Assembly: GCA_947179485.1 (NCBI GenBank)
Contig: OX359248.1
Location: 32,931,378 to 32,995,377 of the forward strand
Direction: 5' to 3'
Source: Allacma fusca
Taxonomy: Eukaryota; Arthropoda; Collembola; Symphypleona; Sminthuridae
DNA length: 64,000 nucleotides
Part shown: one piece after another, positions 51,200 to 61,828 of the stretch
Layout of the letters: the number at the start of each line of letters is the position of its first letter
Position numbering within the stretch: the first letter of the stretch is position 1
Program-made: the position numbers and the translations under genes
Notes under the pieces: generated by a model
Database searches by the model: none
What the model saw: the letters and a program-made list of their open reading frames with translations, nothing else
What the model was told of the DNA's origin: nothing

Positions 51200-54100
51200 G
51201 GAGCATTTGAACAACATTCAAGTCTTCAAGTTGCAGTGCTGTTGTGTTAGCAGTTCTTCGCACTTTTTATTTGTAAGTGACGAGAAATAGTTATTAATCA
51301 TATTGTAAATGTTTCTAGGTTATTTAATTTGGTCTGTCTTGTCTACATATTGTGTACAATCTAACCAAATATTTTCTGTATCTCCATCCTAAAAAAAAAA
51401 TCTGTCTTTGATTTGCAGTCGATGAAGTTGAACTGGAGTTGAAGTATAACGGTTATGTTATAATAATATACAACGAACGAATGGAACGTTTTGGAACCAG
51501 TCCTGTGTGATCATTATTGTTAGTAGAAAGAAATTCCTCTTCAAAATTATATACATACACGTCTGGATCTCGAGGTAAGTTCCATTATTGGGGAGGTTTT
51601 TTATTTGGATCTAACTATATGTAAGTTTAAGTTGATGAGGACTTAGGACCCAGAGAAATGTCTATATATTCTTAAGTCTTCCGTAATTTTTATTACTTGA
51701 TGTAACCGCAGTTCTCGAAGATACGTTCATGTAATTGGGTGTCAATATCGAAGGGGATTGAGTGTTCAGTTGATTCTATTGAAACTATTTGAAGAAGGGT
51801 TTTAATCTTTTGAGTAAGTGTGGTCTGTTTAATCATGTGTCTGTAATTATCTGTATCAGAACTTTTTTGTGGATTATTTCTCCAAGGTGTGTGTGTGTAA
51901 GTTTTTACCTTGTCGGATGTAGTAAAAACGTGCGTATGACGTGGATTGAATTCAAAGAATTTATTCCTGGTGTAACTATAGAAGTATATATGTAAGTAGT
52001 CACGTTTCTGAGGATACTGCAGGATTAATCGATATTGCTTCTATGGAATAAGTGCTTGACATGAAGACGTCACGGATGTAGTGCTCCTATTGGGAATAAC
52101 TAATAACTTACGTGTTGATATTTATTACTAATAGTCATTAAATTTAAGGAAAAACTTTTTTTGACTTAATTCCTTATAGAATGTAATTTTTTACCTGAAA
52201 AATGAATTTTTTTAAGGAGGAAATTAACAACGCATGAGTCAAGTACTGCGTACGTAGTACATACATACGTGTGTGTATATATATACGTGTATATATATAT
52301 ATATATATATCAAGAGGAAAGGAAGTGAAATCAATTACTAGTTTTAGTGTTATTGGTGTGATAATCACTTGATGGGAATTTGTCAATTGATCTCTTGAAG
52401 TTCTGGGGACGTGAAGCGGTTGGACGTCTCATATTGCCTGGGATCAAGGGTGTTTGAACCTTTGAAGGAAATTGATGTGCAAAGTCATTTAAAATGGAAT
52501 AATAAAATGTAGATTTCGTAAGAGGAAGTCATCGGGGAATTCTTGAAGACACTACTCAGAGCCAGATTGATGAACTTTCAAGATTTATTTAAATAGTCAT
52601 GTGCGAGTATGTGGAGTTTATGTTATTTGCAATTCAGCGCACAGGTGCTAAAGAAGCTAGTTTTAAAAAATTGATACAGTAATGAGTCTGAGATGGGGAA
52701 AGAGGCTATTGGGGATATTATTTATGTGAAATAACTTGGGGTTAGAGATTAATTTTTAATGTGTTAGATTTACTCTGGTAGGTGTTTGGTGTTGTCAGAG
52801 AGGGAGATTGCGTTTAAGAGGGAGTTTGTATTATACTATGTGGCATAAGTACAGACAAATAGTTTTTAATCAGTTTTGTGTGACCGTGTTTACTGTAACT
52901 GGAGCTGTCGCAAGTCTCGCCGAAGTCATCCCACTCATTGCCAGATTAGACCCGGACCTGTAGTCAGATCCGTCTTATTTAGTAACTTGGTTATTGCTGC
53001 TTTGTTTGTTCATGTGGACCGTGGATGCAACGTGTAGCTTACATTATCCCAATTTCACATTGAGTCATTCGTGAATATTGTCTGTTCTGTTGATGCTACT
53101 ATACTACGTACAATACACTTATATATGTAGTGTTTACATCTTGTGTTGCACTCAAGTGAGAATTGTAATTAGCTTTGAATGATGCTTTTCCTCATCGGTT
53201 ATCAACATGACGTCAGTTGATTCCTTTAGAAAGAAGAACCTACATTCAGCGTATATATGGCTTCTGGAGGTTTCGTCAGAGCTTGAGGCTAAATAACAAA
53301 TATTGGTTTGTCAAATTGGATCCGATCAGCTTCTCCAGATTTTATTTTTATATTGTTGCAAATGCGCGAGATTGGAATTATTATCATTTGTGGCGTAGTA
53401 AGTTGTGTCGTCATGGGTTTTATTGCTGTACTGAATATGTATAAATCAGATTGAGCTGGATTTAGTTAGTTCAGAAACCTGAAACCACATTGGATTAGAT
53501 CCCCTTTCCCCTTCTCTTAAATTGAATGAAATTCTAAGGTAGCGTCACAGGATTACATAATTGCTAATTTAGTAGTACCTCATGAGATTTAAATTCCCAA
53601 GACTGAACTCTTACCGCTGGTTGATAGGTTTTGCCTGGAACTATTCTGCAAATAGTGGGATCATTCCGTCAGAGTCTTGAGTGGGTTGCATTATAGTGAG
53701 ATGGTCAATGGTTAGATGAATGCAAGTAGAAGAATACCTCATGTGAGGTGAAGCTCTGATCTGTTTTAATTTGTGGAGAATAGCATGAAGATGGAAGGCG
53801 GGTTGATGAGATAGCATTTCGTTCACGTCAGCATACTAGTAAACAACCAGTATTTGCTAGTTTACATAGTTTATTTTCTATGAATGGTTGCGAATGTCAA
53901 GCGCTACCAGATGCTGGACAAATCAGTTAGATGTGAATCTGTTCGCACTGGCTGGTTTTGTTGTGAAATTTAATTGGAATGCACTAGTATGTATTTATCC
54001 TGCTCTCATGTATTATTTTTGTTTTAGATAAAGTGTTGGAAATTTTAACAGTGTTATCACTCGAGACTCGAGTCAGTGGTCGCTTCAGTTGTTGGTGAAT

Positions 54101-54940
54101 GCATTTCCCATTAGGCTGTCTCCTGTGTCAGAGATGTGATTCATTCCATTCAATAACCGCTTGGAGTCACTTTCTATAGTTGCCTGTAATTCTCTAATAC
54201 AGCGAAAATTAACTCAGCGATCGATCAGCCAGTAGGCTTGTAAAGCTTTTAATTAAAAAAAAAAGTAGTTACAAGTAGTTATTATTTACTTTCGTGTATT
54301 ATGTACTTATTTTCGAGATAAATTTGAATTTATGGTATATCATAAGGTGAAGGAATGTGCTACTATATTTGTGTAAGTCGAAAGTTATATTTACCTTAAA
54401 TTTTAAAGGCACGAGTTAATTATTTTACTACTGAATTGATAATATTATTTAATTACTTAATACCATTGTTCGTCGTATTTTTTACTGTGAAGCTGAGATA
54501 AACAGCGTTTATTATTATGTACATGTAGCATGTACTGTACACTTGAAATGATTTTTGTTCACTTACTTGCTGTGACTTGATGGCTTCGATTTTAAACGAG
54601 CGCAGTTTGTTTTTGTTTGTCAGTCTTACTTACGTGCTGAAACAATGAATCATCTGCCTATCGTAAAGGTTCATAGACTTGTGTGAGTGCATCCGAGCTC
54701 AGAACATTCCCAGGGGTTATGGTTATACATTATAGAAATAATTAATGTCGGGATATTTTTAGTTTACTTACATGATGTAAGTTACATCATTTGCGTTGTT
54801 AGAATAGTTAGGTAATTGTAATGGAATTATTTAAGCGGCTCAGAGATGCGTATTGGCCAAGTTGACAGTTTTGATGTAAGAAAAGCAGGGGGAGTTGAAT
54901 TCCGAGAAGGTGAATCATGATTTGTTTTTTAACTCTGCAG
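51200..54940 (+). promoter_or_regulatory. probable RNF19 5' leader exons and long leader intron
   Basis: Splice-like sites are spaced as expected for untranslated exons: a GTAAGT donor at 51273, a TTTGCAG acceptor before 51419, and a GTAAGT donor at 51575, giving a candidate exon 51419-51574. A strong TTTTTTAACTCTGCAG acceptor then lies before 54941. The sequence between (51575-54940) would be a 3.4-kb intron; it contains a (TA)n run at about 52274-52310 and no coding exon. Assignment of these exons to RNF19 is inferred from position and strand only. Confidence 0.4.
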
Positions 54941-54961
54941 ATGGAAACGTATATTTTGTGA
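54941..54961 (+). promoter_or_regulatory. upstream open reading frame in the RNF19 leader
   Basis: ATG directly at the presumed acceptor opens a six-residue frame (METYIL) ending TGA, about 340 nt before the main start. If the acceptor is used, this would be a leader-proximal uORF able to reduce initiation. Confidence 0.35.
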
Positions 54962-55300
54962 GAGTAACCGGACGGAACCATCACGACGAAATATTAAGTG
55001 TGGAAGGAAACGAAGAATTATTTAGAAAAAGAGTAAGACCTGAAGTGGTTGAAATAGTAGCATCCACAGCGTCGTCGAAGTCAGTAGAAATTGTATCGGT
55101 GTTATTCTGAAATCCGGACCGTGAGGAAATCACCGGTGCGGACCAAGTCAGTACAGAAGGGCTAGTATTTTCCACGGCTGATCCAGTTGGATGGGATATG
55201 AGCTTTACCTTGTCACTGGAAGTGAAGTCAATCCTCCTTAGTACTAGAAAGTATTTCAATTTTCTTCGAACTAGTGACTGCCATAAGATAATCAAACTTA

Positions 55301-57921
55301 ATGATGGCGAGGAAAGCAGAGAATGGGAGCAAGGCGAAATCTGGGCGGACGAGTCGGTTTTCTCTTCGTCATCTTCTGGCTTCCACAAACATTTTAGCCG
55401 GCGCTAGCAATGCAAACATACCTATACCCTCCACGACAATCAGAGCCAAAGATTCTTTTCCAAGTGTTCACAAGAAACGAAATTGTGAGTTTATTCGTTT
55501 GTAATTTTCTGAATTTGTTGCGTGAAAATTTCTGTGCTTAATGTTTGTTTGACAGAGAATTAGATTATTCTGGGACGATTTTAATTAGGCTACAATGTGG
55601 AACAATCATTGTTTTGTAATTCTATGCCATTGTAATATATATGTAAATGTGGCGAATATAGATGACATTTAAATTCTGACATTTTTGATATTACAGTTAG
55701 CGATTCGGACCAAGGACTTGAAACTATTGGATCAGGTTCAGAAGCATCGGACGTTGTCACTATCGACTGTTACGTGGAGCCACAACCTTTACCCAACGGT
55801 TTATTCGAATGTCCACTGTGTTACGCACCAGTCGAATTTTTTTCGGAAATCTCCTGTTGTCATCATCGAGCTTGTTCAGATTGCTGGAAAGCATACCTTC
55901 GAATTCAGATAACTGAATCTAGAATCAACATTACATGCTTTCAGTGCTCAAAATTACTCCATCCAAATGGTAGGACATTTTTGTAGTGCTTATTGCATGG
56001 TTATACACCTGTAATCTGTAATACAACAGTACCCGCGATTTTATTGCAGACATCAAGTCATTATGTGGTGCGGCCGATCTTATGTTGAAGTATGAAGAAT
56101 TTATGCTCCGTCGTGTCATGGCTCTGGAACCTGATGCACGGTGGTGTCCTGCTCCGGATTGTGGGTTAGTTAAATAGAAATTGATGTCAATAAGGTTAAA
56201 ATTTTTGAATGTTCGTGAACGGTAGTTTATTTTGCAATTTTATCAACATATTTCAGGTTCGCTGTAATAGCAGCGGGATGTGCAAGTTGTCCGAGACTAT
56301 TATGTGAAAGACCTAATTGCAACACTGCATTTTGTTATCACTGCAAGCAGTTGTGGCATCCTAATTTAACATGTGACGCTGCACGAGCTTTAAGGTCAGC
56401 CGCCGATGCTCTTCTGGTTCCTTCCTCTTCCGGTTCACACAAACTTAGCGCAGAGACGCAGACTGTTACAAAAGAAGATATTAAGCCCTGTCCCAGGTGC
56501 CAAATACTCATAGTGAAGATGGATGACGGCTCTTGTAATCACATGTCTTGTGCTGTTTGTGGAGCTGAATTTTGCTGGCTCTGTATGAAAGAAGTATCAG
56601 ATTTACACTATCTTAGGTGAATGAATAATTATTACAGCTAGTACTTAAACAAATCGTGGCCTGAAAACGACGAATATTAAAAAGCGTGCCTGCGAACAGG
56701 GAGGAGTTCAAAGTAACCGTCCTATTGACGTTTAAAAGCAAATGTTAATTTGTTGCAATAATAAAACTGAGTTGTGTGCTGATGTAATTTACTTGTAGCC
56801 CATCTGGATGCACCTTCTGGGGTAAAAAACCTTGGTCAAGAAAGAAGAAGCTTATGTGGCAATTAGGAACTCTTATCGGAGCTCCAGTAGGAATTGGTCT
56901 AGTCGCCGGAATTGCTGTTCCAGCAATGGTTATCGGTAATCATGATTATATTTTATCTTCCTCAGTTCGTGCCTGTTGGTGTATGTGGTAGAAAAAGTAC
57001 GGTACAAAGAAGATATCGTTTTAAACCTTGAATTTATTTTAGGCATTCCTGTGTGGGTTGGTCAGAAAATCCACAATAAAATGAAACTCTCTGCAAGGCA
57101 CAAAAGGAATGTTGCAGTGACAGGTGGTGTTTTGGCTGCCATTATTATTTCACCTGTGCTAGCAGGGTTAGCAGTTGGGCTAGGTGTCCCGGTACTTTTG
57201 GCTTATGTGTATGGTGTCGTACCTATTTCTTTATGCCGATCCGGAGGATGCGGTATGACAACTTCTTCGTCAGGATTTCGGTTTGAATTCGACGAACTTG
57301 ATGAATATTTACGGGAATTTCGCGAGCCCTCTGCTGTCATCACGCATAATGGACTAACAAGACAATCTACTCGAAGTAACGGTAAATCGACCATTTGTAA
57401 CATCACACTTTCTTAGTTTATAAAGTGATCCGTTGTTTAACCCTCGTATTAATTGTAGATTTCGGCTCAAGTCGTGGTGCTCCGTCCATTGGGGAAGTGT
57501 CAGTTGTCTCTTCTGCTGGTGTTGGCAGGGTTGCCAGAGGTTCCAGTCCCGATCGTGAGTCAGCCAGTATTGCAGCTTTAGCGGGAGCTAGTTTGACTGG
57601 GAGCGTGGGGTCTAGTAGCCATCCACCTTCTCATAACAAGTATGACATTCTGAACTCGCAGTGCCCGTTGCCATCCAACTCAGTTGGTGTGTGTTGGTGA
57701 TCCTTGGTGCGAATTTTAATTAAATTTGTTATAATTTGCACAGATTGGAGATTCAAGCTGATGTGACTTCAACGAAACGACATAGCTTAAGCAGTGAGAC
57801 AGCGTCAGTATGCTTGTCAATGGATGATGCAGCGGCTTCCACACGGGGTTTAGCCGGCTCCGTTCTCTCTTACAAAGTTAATATAGAAGACTCGAAAAGT
57901 GAAGCAAGTTGTGGACAGTAA
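55301..57921 (+). CDS. RNF19: RBR-type E3 ubiquitin ligase, RNF19 (dorfin) family
   Basis: Membrane-anchored E3 ligase that takes ubiquitin from an E2 onto its own cysteine and then to substrate. Eight exons (55301-55484, 55697-55969, 56050-56164, 56257-56616, 56799-56935, 57043-57381, 57459-57639, 57744-57921) give 1767 nt, 588 residues; human paralogues are longer (about 730-840), mostly in the tails. RING1 starts at about residue 100 ([18 protein letters not shown]). The IBR reads [20 protein letters not shown] to [19 protein letters not shown]2 reads [26 protein letters not shown]; by family the Cys of DGSCNHM is catalytic. Two hydrophobic segments follow (about 334-360 and 380-420, the latter ending [13 protein letters not shown]). 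Conserved tail motifs [10 protein letters not shown] and LEIQADV remain. An in-frame TAA at 55289 fixes the start at the 55301 ATG or the adjacent 55304 ATG. No defects. Confidence 0.97.
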
Positions 57922-60865
57922 TGCCCGGCATGTAATGTCTCAATCATAATGATATAGATATATGTATATGACATCAATTAATTAAATTGAATGATGGACG
58001 GGATCGCTATTGTATAAGTAATTAAATGTATTAAAAAGTTCCTCGCTTGTATCCACGCTTTTTAAGCGAAATCATATGGTATTTAACTAAGTTGTAACAA
58101 CTGTACGAACAAAAATTTAAACAAATTCTCAGCATATTATATTTCTGATACTTCCGTTAACTACATTAAACTTGTTAAATATGTTTGAAAAGGTTTTCAA
58201 GCAATATTTAATCGAGCTGTAAACGAGACGACGGAGCTGCAAAATTTTCACCTGGTTTGCTTTCACTCCGCGTGTTAGTTTAGATAGGTCTGGTTAAAAC
58301 CACTATATTCTCTATGTTATCCTCGAAGTCAAACGCCAATTGAAATTAGCTAGTGTCGTGTTCCTAATTACTCGAATAATTATTTAAAGTTACAGATAAT
58401 TGAAAAAATAATACAAGTTTGCTCATAATTTCTATTTGGTGTAGATCAAGCCTTCCTGATGATTGGCTAAGTCAAGTTAATGTAGTTTAGGAATCGTCAT
58501 TTTTTGGAAACACAATTTAAAACTTGCAAAAAATAAGTTATTTTGTATTTTAAGATTGTTTACCCGCATCTTTGGTAGCTTTATTTCTGTCCACAGAAGT
58601 GGCATTCTTAGTCTTGAGAACTTTATTAGAAGAACGAAACCTGTATTTACCAGTTGTAAATATTATTAGTAATTAATTTAAATAATGCAGATTGGTTTAA
58701 ATTTTATTGCTTTTAAATTGAGTTGTTATATTTGTATCTCAAGAAATTAGTCGAGAGTCAAATGCAGGCAGGTTTTATAACACGATGTTGTAGTTAGAAG
58801 TTTTTTGGAAGCTCAAAATTTCAGATTTCGTTGAATTGCTAATACAGTTACCAGAGACGAATTTTTGGTATCTGCATTTTTTATGAGTTGCTTTCTTAGT
58901 TTATAATACCTAATAGACTAACATAGAGGTTGAACTTTTTACCGAGACTTGTCGTCAGCTTATTTATAATTGCTGTAATGTATATTTATCGGTTGTAATT
59001 TTGTACTGTTTCATACTTATAATTATTTCTTTTTCGCTGAATCTAGTTTCCTATAGTTTTGTTGTTGTTTTGTAATATACATAAAATATCTAATGAAGTA
59101 GTTAAACTTAAACAATCTCTTTGGGTAAAGCTCTGACTGTCTGCTTACTTTATGCCTTGTAGTATTAACATTTTCTTCAAGGTAGTATAATTTATTATAC
59201 ACTTACTATTCATTTATGTAATTACAGCTGATTTTTTTCTCTCATCAATATGCTAGCAGAACAAAAATACAAGTAAAAAATTTATTTTAGGAAACCGTTT
59301 GACTGGAATAGACGTAATTGGCTCAATAAATAATTAATGTTAGAAAATAGAAGGTGCGAATCCCGTTACTAACAACGGGTTTCCCCAAAATAAACATTCA
59401 AACATATGTGTGGAGTAAGCACAAAAGCGGAAGTTTTATTTACGGAAGTACTTACTACGTGTAAGTCCAAATTCATCTGTGTTGTTGATTTATATTAGAT
59501 TATTACAAAATCGCTCTATTGGTAACCTGTCCATCGTTGTTTATTTACAAATATGTAGAAGTTTGTTATTTCAATTTGTTATCAATGTACATAAAGTTTT
59601 GTTTTGTAGTGACCTGGGGAGAAATTAGAAATCATTTCGACCGTAAATTAAATACTTCGTTGTTGAGTTGATTGACCATAGTCTGAATCTGAACTCCTGT
59701 TCTGTAGGATAGCAGTCCTGTAAAGTGAGAGTGTGGGTAGTTGCTCTAATTCCATGTTGTGTATGTATGTGTAACTTAGTTGGAAATTAGGATCAAAAAT
59801 CAAAATGTTTGTAAAATGAATGTCTCTATACTTTAGGTACTACGTATATATGTATATGTATGAATAAGTAACTGTAACTATACTGACGAAAGAAAAACAA
59901 TGCCAAATTATTAATTATACGTAAGCATGAGAACTTGTACTGATCATGTTACTTGTTTAGAAGTAATGATGCACACAGGTATATATGCGTGTAGCAGTAA
60001 TTATCTAAGACACTAATATATATGAAAATTAATTTTTATTCAATCGAATCGCTATGTGAGTAATCTGGAAGTTCAAGCGTATTTATGTATATATATATAA
60101 ACTGGAAATCTGCGGAAGCGCATATTACGTTTTACTGTATTCTGTGAGTTTTTTGTGATTATAAATACTTCCAGTGCATAATCTATAGCTTGTTGGAGGC
60201 CCGTGGTTGGAGCCAAGTGTGCTCATACATGCAATTAGCCACGTAATATCCAACTCTGGAACGACACTGTAATTGTGACTATATGCATAGAATATATCGA
60301 CAAATTAAGTAAATCAGAATATATAACGAACATTTTCATAAAAAATAATAAAATTAATATCCAAATACAACAAACTTTTATTTGAATCTTTTTCTTGCAT
60401 GATAACATGGTCAGCCTAAAACCTAGATTCCATTTTTTTATAATTGGAAATATTTTCTAAAGGAGTTATTCCTTTTATTAGACATTCCAAGATCTTGGAT
60501 TTACTGCAATGAGAGCTGATTCTGGTAAGTTTAAATAACAGCACACTTACAGCAAACTTTGACAAACATACATAGAGTTACAAACGTTAAATTTCCTATT
60601 TCAAGCCTTCTACAATATTATGAACAGTAACTGTTCAACAGTTATTACCTATTTTTAGTTTCTTAAGAGATACAGACGATCATACTTTAGTATTATGACG
60701 TTATATATAATTTCCTGATCTGGTTCCATATTAAATTACATATTAAAGATCCCAGCCAAGTTTGGTTTGAAAACATATCTCAAAATTGTTACATTTTGAT
60801 CATACATGTACTCATGCACCAACCATAACCAGTAATACATAAAAGTTGTCAAATTGTAGACAAAG
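57922..60865. other. RNF19 3' flank, no gene recognised
   Basis: AT-rich sequence that should hold the RNF19 3' UTR. AATAAA words occur at about 59323 and 60347 on the + strand, but which is used cannot be told. No coding exon is seen. Confidence 0.5.
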
Positions 60866-61828
60866 TCAAAGAGTACTGACGAAGAGAGCCATGATACATA
60901 TGAGCATAAAAAGACTTGATCCCGATTGGGCAATGACATTTCCTGAAGTCGGATTTTCCGAAGTTAATTTTGCGACAGTCCTTGGAGTCGTCTTGGTGTA
61001 ATGCTGAATTTTACCTTTGAATGTTGGTGTTGTCAGGTCCTGGGGTGTTGTAGTACTCACAGTTGGCTCCAGAGTTGTGGACAAATTACGCTTGAACGTT
61101 GGCGTTGTCAGATCCTGGTCCCGGGGAGTTGCAGTAGTGGTACTCGCCGTGGGCTCCGGAGTTGCAAGAAAACTTTCCTGGCTAGAACTTGCGTATCCCT
61201 CAGGACCTTCTGTCGAACTTCGGAGTTTAACCGGAAGCTGATGAATAGCTATTGAGGCCACTGTCGGCAATTCCTTTACACTCCCAGACAGATCTGAAAC
61301 GACTGATGAACTGACATTGTTAAAATACGACAGTGAGAAGCATTGAGACCTGGCGTCACTGATACTTGAGGTAGGACCGCAACACTTTTCATCCAGCCCA
61401 CAATGTAAATCTGAATCATTATTCTTGATAACGGGGTGGATTTGACAGAATTTCGGGTATTTCTGGATTTCTGTATAGCTGCGATTCAAACCAATTTGGA
61501 TCATGTTCAGCATTGCTGGCATTATCTCCAATACTAGTATTGGGGCATACTGATGGAGAAGTTTTATTCTTGCTTCTCGCCTTTCTTCCATTCGTTGTTG
61601 ATGTTCAAGGCTGCAGGGCATTCCCAATTTTCTCCCTGCATTTTGGAATATCCTTGTGTAGTTTTCGAGGTACTCAAATAAACCCGGATTTCTACTAAAC
61701 ACCGGCCCATCTTTAGAAAATAAATCTTCCACTTGGGATGAAGTTAATGAAATGTTAGTTTCTGACAGGCTAACTCCAAAGTGATTCAACAGAAATGCTG
61801 CTGTCAAGATATAAACCAAGGAACACAT
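60866..61828 (-). CDS. secreted, probably GPI-anchored Thr/Pro-rich protein, family unknown
   Basis: A single uninterrupted frame of 320 residues, by far the longest in the window outside split genes. The ATG at 61828 opens a signal peptide (CSLVYILTAAFLLNHFGVSL). Residues about 25-175 form a Cys-containing region with several N-glycosylation sites (ENYT, LNRS, NNDS, FNNVSS) and the paired cysteines HCGLDEKCCG. From about 210 to 290 the chain is Ser/Thr/Pro rich, with two copies of a repeat ending QDLTTPTFK, visible in the DNA as a tandem repeat at about 61018-61165. It ends in a small-residue stretch and a hydrophobic tail (SSLFMLICIMALFVSTL) with no cytoplasmic basic residues, as in GPI-anchor signals. 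I recognise no family. A cell-surface or mucin-like role is inferred. Introns are absent, unlike its neighbours. A possible poly(A) signal (reverse TTTATT) lies at 60474-60479. Confidence 0.65.
   Translation of the reverse strand: MCSLVYILTAAFLLNHFGVSLSETNISLTSSQVEDLFSKDGPVFSRNPGLFEYLENYTRIFQNAGRKLGMPCSLEHQQRMEERREARIKLLHQYAPILVLEIMPAMLNMIQIGLNRSYTEIQKYPKFCQIHPVIKNNDSDLHCGLDEKCCGPTSSISDARSQCFSLSYFNNVSSSVVSDLSGSVKELPTVASIAIHQLPVKLRSSTEGPEGYASSSQESFLATPEPTASTTTATPRDQDLTTPTFKRNLSTTLEPTVSTTTPQDLTTPTFKGKIQHYTKTTPRTVAKLTSENPTSGNVIAQSGSSLFMLICIMALFVSTL
61018..61165 (-). repeat. two-copy coding tandem repeat
   Basis: Two units of about 63-75 bp share AACGTTGGCGTTGTCAG-like and GGCTCCGGAGTTG-like stretches on the + strand. 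In the reading frame they give two copies of a Thr/Pro-rich segment ending DLTTPTFK. Confidence 0.8.

Noticed and set aside
54981-55388. 135-codon open frame on the minus strand over the RNF19 first coding exon
   Set aside because: It is the antisense of the RNF19 leader and first coding exon, which has strong coding and splice support; the translated product is Ser-rich with no domain.
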